22,500 bases of DNA from Chrysomallon squamiferum (GCA_012295275.1 CM022678.1:7303559-7326058), one strand, 5' to 3'; counted from the stretch's first letter, positions 9,730-20,208 are shown. The notes: generated by a model not told the origin, from the sequence alone. Translations and numbers: made by a program.

Positions 9730-9819
<90 letters not shown>
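9723..9819 (+). repeat. Compound (GACA)n-(GA)n array
   Basis: Three GACA units pass into 85 bases of pure GA (9735-9819). Read on the CT strand, CT here precedes CTGT, the reverse order of the arrays at 2665 and 20104. Confidence 0.95.
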
Positions 9820-9822
<3 letters not shown>

Positions 9823-10251
9823 ACGATTGACAAGGGGAACTAATTAAACTCCATGCATATTTTCAGCACCTAGCTTTCTCAAAAGCTTATATAAAAAAGG
9901 AGGGTCAAATAAAAATAAAAAACCCAAAAATAATTTAAAAAAAACGGGTTGCTATTTACGAGATTGCTGACGTCAGTTTGATGAAGTTCCACATATATCC
10001 GAGCCGAGATTTTTGCTTTCACAGTTAACATTGCAATTTCTCAAATTCCAATTAGTAAATTGCTCGGACGTGTACACTTAGCTCTGCTGGATAAACCTAT
10101 CAACAGAGAACGTAGCGCAGTCGTTCACTTTGTTTGTTTTATTGTTTGTTTCCAAGTCTTTCAACTGCCAGACTGAAATTTTATATTCCTTCTTTGATGT
10201 CTGCGAATATCTGTCACGCTGATTTTTTTCTCCTGTCTCTGTCTTTCTGAA

Positions 10252-10253
<2 letters not shown>
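9820..10253. other. Unique region with a palindromic CRE
   Basis: It contains a full CRE, TGACGTCA, at 9968-9975 and a CpG-richer patch around 10060-10125. No open frame is convincing. Confidence 0.45.
9968..9975. promoter_or_regulatory. CRE palindrome
   Basis: TGACGTCA is the perfect 8-bp CREB/ATF site. An 8-mer may occur by chance in a window this size. Confidence 0.3.
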
Positions 10254-10298
<45 letters not shown>

Positions 10299-10345
10299 CT
10301 CTCTCTCTCTCTCTATTTATCTATCTGTATGTCAGTCTGTTTGTC
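10254..10345 (+). repeat. CT array grading into CTAT/CTGT
   Basis: CT is nearly pure at 10254-10314 with two CTTT interruptions, then CTAT and CTGT units follow. The left flank GTCTTTCTGAATCCCTCTCT (10241-10260) matches 18 of 20 bases at the left flank of the CT array at 21356. Confidence 0.92.
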
Positions 10346-10350
10346 TGATA

Positions 10351-10389
10351 GCCTATGTATGTATGTATGTATATAGGTATGTATGTATG

Positions 10390-10420
<31 letters not shown>

Positions 10421-10440
10421 ATATGTATATACGTATGTAT
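10351..10440 (+). repeat. (TATG)n tetranucleotide array
   Basis: Blocks of GTAT units are separated by ATATAG or ATATAT interruptions at fairly regular distances. It is followed by degenerate CTAT/CTGT to about 10545. Confidence 0.93.
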
Positions 10441-10579
10441 CTATATATCTACTTATCTATATGTCTGCCTGTCTGTCTGTCTATCTTTCTAATCTGTCTG
10501 TTTCTCTATGTATATTCATCCATCTATCTATCTATCTCTGAATGTCTCTTTATCTCGAGATGTGCCATATAAAATGAAT

Positions 10580-10705
10580 TACAACAACAACAACGACAAT
10601 AACAACAACAATATTGATACAGAGAGATACAGAAGCAGAGAGAGAGAGAGAGAGATCAAAACTGAGAACGAAACAGACAGACAGACAGAGAGAGAGAGAG
10701 ATGTA
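10580..10705 (+). repeat. AAC, GA and GACA short arrays
   Basis: An imperfect (AAC)n patch (10581-10614) is followed by short GA (about 10638-10654), GACA (about 10674-10688) and GA (about 10688-10701) runs. Confidence 0.85.
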
Positions 10706-11290
10706 AATAAATTATTACTAAAAAGTTTAAAGTCGCCTGATTTTCATGCATACTATGAATTAATGTGAACTTCGACAGAAACGATACGAAAGCCAGACAC
10801 AAGTAATGAGAATCTTTCCGTCTATTCTCCAGCGAGCCAATGAACATCTTAATAAGAGGAATATGATGCATATTCGTTACTTTATTCTATAATACGTCCC
10901 CCCGAGAACGCGCTCAGCGTACTTAACCTTGCTTATGTCTTTCGCTCATGCATACAATGTGGAATCGTTTTCTTTAGAGAAGAGTACGCACATGAATATC
11001 GCAGAGTGCTTATTGATGCTTTCTGCAGTTACGATTGCATAATGGAAATATTAAGTTAACTTTATTATCTTTATTCATTCATTAATGTTGTTTTTATTTC
11101 ATTATTTATATGCTATGTATTAGCGGCATATTTGTTTTTTTTTTTTTTTTGTTTTTTTTGGGGGGCCTAGGTTTTCGTTTCTGTTTAATTATTCATTTGT
11201 TTGTTGTTTTTGTTTTTTTTGTTGGGGATTTTTGAATAATAATAACTGAAGATATTTTGTATGAGAGGTTCTTGGATCAGTTGTTTCTGC
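10706..11290. other. Unique region with a CpG-richer stretch
   Basis: Sequence from about 10890 to 11050 has ordinary complexity and more CpG than its surroundings. It includes CATGCATACAATG, a Sox-type core (CATTGT on the minus strand) directly beside ATGCAT. T- and G-runs follow at 11131-11166. No gene is visible. Confidence 0.45.
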
Positions 11291-11440
11291 TTTTGCAACA
11301 GCAACAGCGACAACAAATTCAATACTGATACTGCTACTTCAAAAAAACCCATATACCACCACCACTACTACATATGTTATTACTACTACTTCTGCAGGTT
11401 CTGATGTCACTGCTACTGCTAATACTAACAATAACAATAA
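11291..11440 (+). repeat. Degenerate ACT/ACC/AAC trinucleotide array
   Basis: ACT, ACC, GCT and AAC triplets are interrupted by unique words (CTTCTGCAGGTTCTGATG). Like the arrays at 1 and 1255, it lies beside a CT/GA array. Confidence 0.85.
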
Positions 11441-11442
11441 CA

Positions 11443-12046
<604 letters not shown>

Positions 12047-12075
<29 letters not shown>
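12047..12075 (+). repeat. A29 homopolymer
   Basis: There are 29 consecutive A. It is paired with a T run at about 12154-12173, leaving a 78-bp non-repetitive body between. No target-site duplication was found, so a retroposon call is not made. Confidence 0.95.
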
Positions 12076-12077
<2 letters not shown>

Positions 12078-12173
12078 TCGGGAGACTTGTGTATTTTTGT
12101 TATTTTGTTTCTGTGACCAGAGGCAGGATCTTTCGTGTTAATAATCACCTTGCTTTTTTTTTTTTTTTTTTTT

Positions 12174-12370
12174 GAGTCTTCTTCGTTTTTGTCGAAGACG
12201 TCTTTGGGCAGACTGAGTCTTTGGGCAGAAGGACAGACGGAGTGTCGGTGATAGCCCTTCGACACAGCAACCATCACGTCCCGGAAGGCACGAAAATTTC
12301 AAATTACGTGTTTGTTATTTCGGTGTAATTTCCTCCCGACTCTAAAGCGGCTTCGCAGTTTCGCCTGCAG
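12174..12370. other. CpG-richer structured island with hairpins and a direct repeat
   Basis: TCTTCG-TTTTTGT-CGAAGA forms a 6-bp stem near 12180-12198. GTCTTTGGGCAGA is repeated at 12200-12212 and 12217-12229. GTGTCG...CGACAC forms another potential stem near 12242-12265. GTCGAAG (12191) could also pair with CTTCGAC (12257-12263). The sequence has ordinary complexity between microsatellites and could be part of an old repeat family or a regulatory element. Confidence 0.5.
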
Positions 12371-13045
<675 letters not shown>

Positions 13046-13046
13046 T

Positions 13047-13265
13047 TTATTTTATTTTATTTTATTTTATTTTATTTTATTTTATTTTATTTTATTTTAT
13101 TTTATTTTATTTTATTTTATTTTATTTTATTATTTATTTATTTATTTATTATTTAATTTCTTTCATTTTTTGTTGTTTTATATTACGTTTCTAAATTATT
13201 TTATTTTATTTTATTAAATTATTATTTTATTAAATTTATTTATTTATTTTATGTATTTATTTATT
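13047..13265 (+). repeat. (TTTTA)n pentanucleotide array with TTTA tail
   Basis: About 17 perfect TTTTA units (to about 13131) grade into TTTA, then degenerate AT-rich sequence with a second short TTTTA block (13198-13216). Confidence 0.95.
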
Positions 13266-13484
13266 TCATTATCATTACACATATTTCGTTTGTTTGTTTG
13301 TTCTCAACTGCACACATTTAACCGTCTCTCGAGCAATGTTTGATGAGCAGCTTTCTGCACACATTCCACGGATAACGTTGTTTTTATTGTTGTTTTTTTG
13401 TATTTTCTTGAATAACGTTTCGCGTGTTCCTCTCAAATAAAGCAGGCGCGATTTCTTTTCTCTTTTTTTTTCCACGTCTTTATA

Positions 13485-13507
13485 ACCGTTCCTAAAATTG
13501 GAACGGT
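13485..13507. other. Stem-loop, 8-bp perfect stem
   Basis: ACCGTTCC (13485-13492), a 7-base loop TAAAATT, then GGAACGGT (13500-13507). Outer TTATA and TATAA extend it with a small bulge. Confidence 0.8.
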
Positions 13508-13558
13508 AATTTATAAGCTCCGTTACTATGTGACGAACGCCTTTTTTATGATTTGTTC

Positions 13559-13573
13559 GAGGCAGGTGGCGCT
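13559..13573 (+). promoter_or_regulatory. CTCF-like binding motif
   Basis: GAGGCAGGTGGCGCT matches positions 4-15 of CCASYAGRKGGCRSY without a mismatch; the first three positions differ. Orientation is opposite to the site at 5249-5263, so the two point away from each other across 8.3 kb. Confidence 0.4.
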
Positions 13574-13671
13574 ATAATTCAATCACGGTTATCTGCCCTC
13601 AAAAATGTTCACACCAATTTTCTTCAGATCTGCGCGTTATCTCCCCTTTTCGTCGACTGGTATTCTGCCTT

Positions 13672-13696
13672 CCGCGGACCATCAAAGGTGCCGCGG
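13672..13696. other. GC-rich stem-loop
   Basis: CCGCGG-ACC (13672-13680) can pair with GGT-G-CCGCGG (13687-13696) with one bulged base and a 6-base loop. It is one of the few GC-rich hairpins in an AT-rich window. Confidence 0.7.
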
Positions 13697-13760
13697 TGTG
13701 GGCATCCGTTACAGTTCAATAGGAAAATAAAACTGATTCGTCTAATCTTTAAATGATTGA

Positions 13761-13980
13761 CTGAATCTTAACAGGAATATAATCACAACTGTTGAAACCT
13801 TATCGTAAAGTCTGGCTCGTTTTATAAGGTCTCAACCAACAGAAGATTTTTTTTTTTTCCCGAGACAATATTGTTTTTTCTTTAGTGTTCCTCGGTAAAA
13901 TATACGAGGAAGATTCAGCGATCGTTACGTCACGTAAAAAAAAAAAAAACTTTCGGAATTCCAATTACTGTTGAGATTTC
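13761..13980. other. Unique spacer
   Basis: Ordinary sequence with a T run near 13848 and A13 near 13937. No gene. Confidence 0.5.
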
Positions 13981-14019
13981 TTTATGGTTTTTTGTTTCGT
14001 TATATTTTCATTATTTCTT

Positions 14020-14047
14020 TCTTTATTTCTTTCTTTTTTATTATTAC

Positions 14048-14084
<37 letters not shown>

Positions 14085-14100
14085 TTTGTTATCGTTATTA

Positions 14101-14155
<55 letters not shown>
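14020..14155 (+). repeat. (TTA)n trinucleotide array
   Basis: TTTC leader, then TTA units with GTT/CGT interruptions at about 14087-14106. It reads as poly-Asn on the minus strand and poly-Ile/Leu on the plus strand. Confidence 0.96.
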
Positions 14156-14156
<1 letters not shown>

Positions 14157-14448
14157 TTTCATATTCATGTTTAATTCTGATTTCGTTTTTGTTCTATTTT
14201 CGTTCCATTTTACTTAAACACATATATATAACATATTATTAAAACCAGCATTAATATAAATTATTATTATTATTATAATATATATACATATATATATATA
14301 TTTATATATAAAGGAACAAAAACACAAACACATACATTATCATGTATGTATTATTCATTTTATTCACTACCCATACAAACATACGAATACCTCATTGTTA
14401 TTGCAGACATGTCTTATATCTGACAATAGTCAAACGATATGATACTGT
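14156..14448. other. AT-rich region with TA-rich patch
   Basis: Short TTA patch (14259-14276), imperfect TA/TATAC tract (about 14276-14310), then unique sequence. Confidence 0.6.
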
Positions 14449-14532
14449 TATTAATATTATTATTATTATTATTATTATCATTATTATTATCATTATTATA
14501 TTTATTATTATTATCATCATTATTATCATTAC

Positions 14533-14569
<37 letters not shown>

Positions 14570-14570
14570 G
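14449..14570 (+). repeat. (ATT)n array with ATC variants
   Basis: ATT units with several ATC substitutions in the middle and a pure ATT end (about 14535-14569). Confidence 0.95.
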
Positions 14571-15000
14571 AATACCCGGCAAAAAATCATCTATCTGATT
14601 CTGAATCAAATTGCGGTGCTAAATTGATGAGCATATCGCTTCCGTAGGAAAAAAAAAAAAAACAGAACCAAAATCATGAAGTTACTGGATTCATCTGCTA
14701 GGAAACTTTCACGAGGTCAAATGGTGCGATCTAGAGAAATACGCTACAATCTCGGAACTGAATACCAATGCCGAAGAAGCTTATTGCAGAGTTATTTTAG
14801 AATGAGAAAATAATAACTATTAGAGTGAGGAAAATAGAGGTCTCAGTAGGGCATGTTCCTAGTGAGCGTTTCTTTTCTCGGTTTTTTTTTTTTTTTTGAT
14901 TTTTGATTTCTCGAACATAATGAAGGTTTCAATGCGTGGTGTGTTTTGCGTGTGGAGATTGTTAAATGAGTGGTTGGAGATGGCAGGAGAGAAAGGAAGA
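14571..15000. other. Unique region, possible tiny ORF only
   Basis: Ordinary-complexity DNA with A14 near 14649 and T17 near 14881. Apart from the small ORF at 14676 nothing is seen. Confidence 0.5.
14676..14813 (+). CDS. Very weak candidate small ORF, 45 codons, unknown
   Basis: ATG to TAA, and the peptide begins MKLLDSSARKLSRGQMVRSR. It is basic, not repeat-derived and without any recognisable motif. Listed only because its complexity is higher than its surroundings; chance is the default explanation. Confidence 0.08.
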   Translation: MKLLDSSARKLSRGQMVRSREIRYNLGTEYQCRRSLLQSYFRMRK

Positions 15001-15192
15001 GTTTGTGTGTGTTTATGGGGGTGTATTTGTGTGTGTGCGTGTGTATTTGTGTCTGCTTGTGTGTGTGTGTGGGTGTGAATGTGTCTGTGTGTGTCTTTGT
15101 GTGTGTGTGACTGTATATGTCCGTGTTTGTGTGAATTTCTGTGACAGTGAGTACGTGTATCTTTGTGTGTGTCTGTGTGTGCGTGCCTTTGT
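15001..15192 (+). repeat. Degenerate (GT)n array
   Basis: TGTG runs are interrupted by TTT, CTG, CGT and GGG words over about 190 bases. It has the appearance of an old, decayed GT microsatellite. Confidence 0.9.
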
Positions 15193-15470
15193 GTGACATT
15201 CGTTTTAATGTTCTTCAGTACATTTACACTTTGAAGTTAAAAGTTCTGATTTACAAAAAATACTGTTTTCTAAAACTTTATTTGTCATTTTTAATCATAG
15301 AAGTTCTATAAACAGTTTTATTCATGCCATAATCCTTCTTAAATTTAAACCGATGTATTTGGGAATCAATCCTGGTTGTTGCTGGCGTATTAAACTATTC
15401 ATTATCCCAACACACATTCTGACGGGTGAGAATATATATTTAACACAGTGGTATGTGTTATCCTGTTAAG

Positions 15471-15471
<1 letters not shown>
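15193..15471. other. AT-rich unique spacer
   Basis: No gene or structure seen. Confidence 0.5.

Positions 15472-15511
<40 letters not shown>
15472..15511 (+). repeat. (AC)20 array
   Basis: Forty bases of pure AC, followed by decayed ACAAAC units to about 15537. Confidence 0.96.
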
Positions 15512-15513
<2 letters not shown>

Positions 15514-15539
15514 ACAAACATAGACAAACACACACATAT

Positions 15540-15565
15540 TGAAAAAAGAGAGAAAAAGTAAACGT

Positions 15566-15596
<31 letters not shown>

Positions 15597-15945
15597 AAAA
15601 CACCACCTTATCATGTCGGGTTTTCTTTGAAGATTATAAGTCACAGTTGCTAAAAATACTGATCATAAAAAAATATAAAGAAAAAAATAAGATATTAAAA
15701 GTCAGTGATAGAAAATTAATGAGTAAAGAAGTTGCTAAATTGAACAAATGAGGGTCCAAAGAATACATGTCATGCGTCACGCAAAACAAAAGTTTTTTTT
15801 TTTTTTTTTTTCACTGCACGATTAAATAATAATGGAACGTCTGTTTTTAGTCTGTTACTCGATTAATTCTTTAATTAATTCCCTTCAGGGTATTTCGCTG
15901 CGGTTTCGTGTTTAACCTGTGTTTTCATAATGTGCCGTTTTTAAA
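15540..15945. other. AT-rich region, nothing recognised
   Basis: A-rich tract 15570-15600, T run 15793-15811, otherwise unique AT-rich DNA. Confidence 0.5.
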
Positions 15946-16380
15946 AAAAAAAAAAGAATGTATAAAGACTGGAATGAAAGAAAGAAAGAAAGAAAGAACG
16001 ATGGAACGAAAAAGTGAGGAATAGAGAAAAGAAAGAGAAAAGAAGAAGAATGAAAAGGAGAGACGGAAAGAACAGGAATAAGATGTAATAATAATAAAAT
16101 AATAAAAAGGAAAGAATGTCTGAATGGATGAATGAAATGCTGAAAGAAGGAAAAAAGAAAAAGACAAAATGATGAAGGGCGATAACGAAGAAGGAGATGA
16201 ATGACAAATAGAAAGAACAAAATAAATGAAGACAGAAAGAAAGGGAGAAAGAAAAGATGGAAAAAGAGAAATAAAAAGGAATAAAAAAAAGAAAGAAAGA
16301 AAGAAAAGAAAAACTGTAGAGAAAGTCAAATTTAAAGAGAAAACATTTAGAGAAAAAAAAAAATGAAACAACCGAAACAA
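15946..16380 (+). repeat. Long purine-biased GAAA/GGAA-type tract
   Basis: About 430 bases are overwhelmingly A and G on the + strand, with only scattered T and C. Local GAAA arrays occur at about 15976-15998 and 16288-16303. The overlapping Phe/Ser/Leu frames on the minus strand (up to 151 codons) follow from the pyrimidine-rich complement. Confidence 0.85.
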
Positions 16381-16558
16381 TAAATAAAATAAATATTTAC
16401 GGAGCCCGATTTACGTAATTCAAATAAAAAACAACCCGATGATTTAAAATCCATTCCTAAATACAACTGTATTTTCCAGTTTATTACAGATAACTATAAA
16501 ATTATTTTAACTCGACAATTTGTTTTAGTTCCTTTTCTTTTGACCTTATGGAAAAAGC

Positions 16559-16559
<1 letters not shown>
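16381..16559. other. AT-rich unique spacer
   Basis: No gene or structure seen. Confidence 0.5.

Positions 16560-16614
<55 letters not shown>
16560..16614 (+). repeat. A55 homopolymer
   Basis: Fifty-five consecutive A form the longest homopolymer in the window. No open reading frame or SINE body that would make it a retroposon tail can be recognised upstream. Confidence 0.95.
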
Positions 16615-16616
<2 letters not shown>

Positions 16617-16769
16617 AAACGGAAAAATAATGGATTGAAAATCTGCTACAGCTAGATTGGGCGTAGGTGGGGAAACATTTAAAATGGCTTTGAGTAAGGT
16701 TTCTGACAGAACAGCAAGTTCGTGATTTTTGTATCGTAAGTGAAATCACATTTTAAATAATTATACCTG
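16615..16769. other. Unique spacer
   Basis: Sequence between A55 and an A20 run (16770-16789). No gene seen. Confidence 0.5.
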
Positions 16770-16840
16770 AAAAAAAAAAAAAAAAAAAATATGTTTAATT
16801 ATTATCATGCGGGCACAAGAATGTTTTTAATTATTAAAAT

Positions 16841-17075
<235 letters not shown>

Positions 17076-17217
17076 ATTTTATCTATAGGAATTCGAGTTA
17101 ATACAAGTTGATCACTGTGATGTATGTTACAGCGTGTTTTGGCCCATTTATTATTTAAAGTTATTTTTGTTGAACTGGGTTGTTTTGTATGTCTCTGTCT
17201 GTCTGTCTCTCTGTCTA

Positions 17218-17226
17218 TTATCTATA

Positions 17227-17308
<82 letters not shown>
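17218..17308 (+). repeat. (CTAT)n tetranucleotide array
   Basis: About 80 bases of pure CTAT after a CTGT/CTCT leader. Tyr-Leu-Ser-Ile open frames across it are repeat translations. Confidence 0.96.
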
Positions 17309-17440
17309 CACATCTATATTGATGTCTGTCTTTCTGTCGGCCTGTGTATGTGTGTCTGGGTTATATTTGCACATCTGTCAAATCCAGTGTATTTATAAAA
17401 CATAGATGTGTCCTATTAGCTTGTGAGAGTAAGGGTGGTG
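17309..17440. other. Unique spacer
   Basis: Decayed CTGT/GTGT at first, then unique sequence. No gene. Confidence 0.5.
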
Positions 17441-17700
17441 CTTAACTTCTGTTTAGCAGTATACAGAGAAACTATTAAGCGCCAATCTCGCGCACTCCGT
17501 GATTCTGCGGGATATTTTATCTGATAATCTTGAAGCAGTGGCACGCCGTATCCGCGAAGCGAAATTAATTAGCACTTTTAATACACGAGATAAACGCTCG
17601 TATGATCTTCGGGCGTTTTCGGTTCACCTCGGATCTTTCCGGTTAATTTCGGATCGGATATTCGTTTATCCAGCTCATTAATTCTTTATGAAACTCACAA
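17441..17700. promoter_or_regulatory. CpG-rich island of ordinary complexity
   Basis: Many CpGs in an AT-rich setting. A homeodomain-type TTAATTAG core lies near 17566. A 20-bp-period direct repeat occurs at 17620-17635 and 17640-17655 (13 of 16 identical, ending TCGGATC). A 60-codon open frame spans it but starts at GTG, so a conserved non-coding element or an internal exon is possible without proof. Confidence 0.3.
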
Positions 17701-18075
17701 GGGAAGAAAAAAACCTCCAGCAATATCAAAGCATGAAGAAACATAAAAGAGAGGGAATCTATACAGAGAACACCGCGATTTGGGGGTTATTTACGTTTGG
17801 TCTTTATGTTTCTTGATTCCGAATGCCATAGTCGTTTTAATTTCGTTTGAGAATAAATCTTCAGAGAGTTTGGAACAGAGAATGAAAGTGAATAAAGATC
17901 GGGCGTTAAGGTCAGTGCAGACGACTGTAAGGTTATCTCTATTGGGTACAGAAAGCAGAAAATTAAAAGATCAGAATACTTGGAATAGAAAAAAACACAT
18001 CTGTTTATTTTATTTAATGATGCCTAAGTTTAACGAAGCTTCCGTAATACATATGTGAAAACAGACCAGTCCAAT
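17701..18075. other. Unique region with a 92-codon non-ATG frame
   Basis: An open frame runs 17780-18058 without an ATG start and without a recognised motif. I do not call it a gene. Confidence 0.4.
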
Positions 18076-18077
18076 AT

Positions 18078-18195
18078 GTTAATGATAATGATGTGATCAT
18101 CATGATGATTATAACCAAAACGATGAGAATGTCGATGATGATAATGATAACGATAATTATAATGATAATGACGATGATAATAATAACAAAGATGA
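18078..18195 (+). repeat. Degenerate GAT/AAT trinucleotide array
   Basis: GAT, GATAAT and ATG units with several interruptions. On the minus strand it reads as a His/Tyr-rich peptide. Confidence 0.88.
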
Positions 18196-18261
18196 TTTTT
18201 GGTTAGGAATATGATCAAAATATTTTTGCAACTGAAATAAAAATCATTAAATATTTAATAA

Positions 18262-18384
18262 AAAATAAATAAATAAATAAATAAAAATATAAATAAACAA
18301 ACAAACAAACAAACAAACAAACAAACAAACAAACAAACAAACAAACAAATAAGTAAATAAATAAATAAATAAATAAATAAATAC
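18262..18384 (+). repeat. (AAAT)n-(AAAC)n-(AAAT)n array
   Basis: A block of about 13 pure AAAC units (about 18295-18348) is enclosed by AAAT blocks on both sides. Confidence 0.95.
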
Positions 18385-18780
18385 CAGATGTCAAGGATCG
18401 CTAGCAAACATCGCGAAGAATCTTAATTAATTTATTCCAGCTAAATTAAAACGTTATAAACAGAATTTACAATTCTGAAATTTTCATTTCACTTCCTAAC
18501 ACAGTCAGGGAATTGGGATTATGATTTACACAATTAATGAAACGTCGGAAGATTTCTGACGTCGACGGTGAACGAGTTATCTTTCACAAAACACATTTTG
18601 TTCCGGTGTAAAAAAGACTGAAAATTTGATTCGTTAAAAGAAGCAGCTTTTTCTAAAAGTTACAATTCTTTATGTTCTGCATTTTGATTTTGTTTGCTTT
18701 ATCGTTATTACTTTTTGAATTTGTTCAATTTTGATTTGATTTATTTTAATTTGTATTTTTATTTTAAATTTTTAAAATTT
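18385..18780. other. Unique region with CRE-like and GGGATTA words
   Basis: GGGATTA (Otx/bicoid-type core) near 18516 and TGACGTCG near 18557 lie in moderately CpG-rich DNA. No ORF is supported. Confidence 0.4.
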
Positions 18781-18875
18781 TTAATTTTAATTTTAATTTT
18801 ATTTTTATTTATTTATTTATTTATTATATTACTATTATTATTATTATTGTTGTTGTTGTTGTTGTTGTTGTTGTT
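18781..18875 (+). repeat. (TTTA)n, (ATT)n and (TTG)n arrays
   Basis: Three adjacent short arrays, the last being about nine TTG units. Confidence 0.92.
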
Positions 18876-18953
18876 TTGTTTTATCTCTTACATTTTGTTA
18901 CTGTGCGATTACAAAATTAAGCTTGTTGACCATATGACGAATGAAAATAAATA

Positions 18954-18985
18954 TCACGTGACTATTTTGTAATCATTCCGATTGG
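18954..18985. promoter_or_regulatory. E-box palindrome near a CCAAT box
   Basis: TCACGTGA (18954-18961), a perfect E-box palindrome, is followed by ATTGG at 18981-18985. The combination is promoter-like, but no transcript can be assigned. Confidence 0.3.
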
Positions 18986-19009
18986 TCGAGAGTCATGTCG
19001 TAACTGATT

Positions 19010-19200
19010 TAGAAGTAACTTAATAAAATAATTATGTTTTATAATTGTTTTGATTCATTTAAGAGTAACGTAATTATGACATTACATTATTTTGCAACTG
19101 TTTTGTTTCATTTAAGAGTAACGTAATTAAGTCATTACATTATTTTGCAACTGTTTTGTTTCATTTAAGAGTAACGTAATTAAATCATTACATTATTTTT
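19010..19200 (+). repeat. 53-bp minisatellite, about 3.5 copies
   Basis: AAGAGTAACGTAATTA begins at 19061, 19114 and 19167, exactly 53 bases apart. The full unit also carries CATTACATTATTTTGCAACT and GTTTTGTTTCATTTA. The first copy (about 19012-19060) is degenerate, while the later copies are nearly identical. Confidence 0.93.
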
Positions 19201-19467
19201 TACGTTGCTTAGATTTTAACTGTTCTTTTAAATTCATCATCTACAGAGAACGCCATTTTTTTTTGTTTTGTACATTTCTTTCTAGCGAACTTCCTGTTTC
19301 TCCGATTTTGCACAATGATTTACATGCCTGCAAAACAAATATTAGTTAACATATGCAATCTCTTTCTAAGAAAAATCACATTTCCTTTTCTATAAAACAG
19401 GTACACACGCAAGCATATTTTTAAACGTCAGCAAATCTTAATAAATAAATAAATAAGTTTCAAAAAG

Positions 19468-19501
<34 letters not shown>

Positions 19502-19905
19502 GGTTATGGTTTTACACTCGTTAGTGTTAATATAACGATAAATAATTTCTAGCAGAAAACGTTAAACAAAATTTAAAAATTAAAAAAAAATTAAAAATAA
19601 AGAAAATTGAAGAAACAAAGAAAACCAATTATTAAAAAAAATAATAATTAACTAACATAAATAGCAGCCAGTATTACTGAAAGCTACAATCTTAGTTATT
19701 AACTATGAAACGTGATGTAAAAATGTTTTCTTTTTATCGTCTTCATTTCAAATTTATGCTTCTGCACTGACAAACCTTCATCCATGCAATAAATTAAACA
19801 TAAAAGATGAAGCAAAACAGAGGATAAATCTGGAGTAGGCAGACATCTTTAACTTAAATCAGGCTTATAGCTTCTAATTTGAAGTAACGACTCAATTTAT
19901 CTGTT
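19201..19905. other. AT-rich unique region with A28 run
   Basis: CGCCATTTT (19251-19259; AAAATGGCG on the minus strand, a YY1-like word), A28 at 19468-19495, and otherwise AT-rich unique DNA with no supported ORF. Confidence 0.45.
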
Positions 19906-20103
19906 TCTCTCTCTCTTTTTTATTTCTCTTACTTTTCTCATTATGTTTGTCTTTCGCTACGTCTGTGTCTTTATCTCTTTATATGTCTATCCATCTGTCT
20001 CTGTTTCTGTCAGTATATCTTTATTTTTCTCTCTCTCTTTCGTTTTCTCTCCTCATAATCTGTTTGTAATCTCTCTGTTTATACGTTTTGGTGTCAGTCT
20101 CTG

Positions 20104-20208
<105 letters not shown>

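Larger units (their letters stand above)
13290..13760. promoter_or_regulatory. CpG-richer regulatory-looking island
   Basis: It contains two short stem-loops (13485-13507, 13672-13696), a CTCF-like motif (13559-13573) and GTTATCTCCCC (13636-13646). A 67-codon frame (13553-13756) does not start at ATG and has no recognisable domain. Confidence 0.35.

Noticed and set aside
10930-10970. Composite Sox-Oct site
   Set aside because: A Sox core (CATTGT) abuts ATGCAT, but the spacing and the second half differ from the usual composite, so it is probably chance.
12047-12173. Possible retroposon between A29 and a T run
   Set aside because: No target-site duplication, Pol III boxes or coding remnant was found in the 78-bp body.
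13545-13580. Possible tRNA B box (GTTCGAGGC at about 13556)
   Set aside because: No A box at a suitable distance upstream and no cloverleaf pairing could be built.
15925-16380. 151-codon minus-strand Phe/Ser/Leu frame resembling a membrane protein
   Set aside because: The pyrimidine-rich complement of the purine tract lacks stop codons, so the hydrophobic appearance comes from composition. Three overlapping frames are open.
17499-17681. 60-codon frame in the CpG-rich island
   Set aside because: It starts at GTG and has no recognisable motif, so it was kept only as part of the island description.
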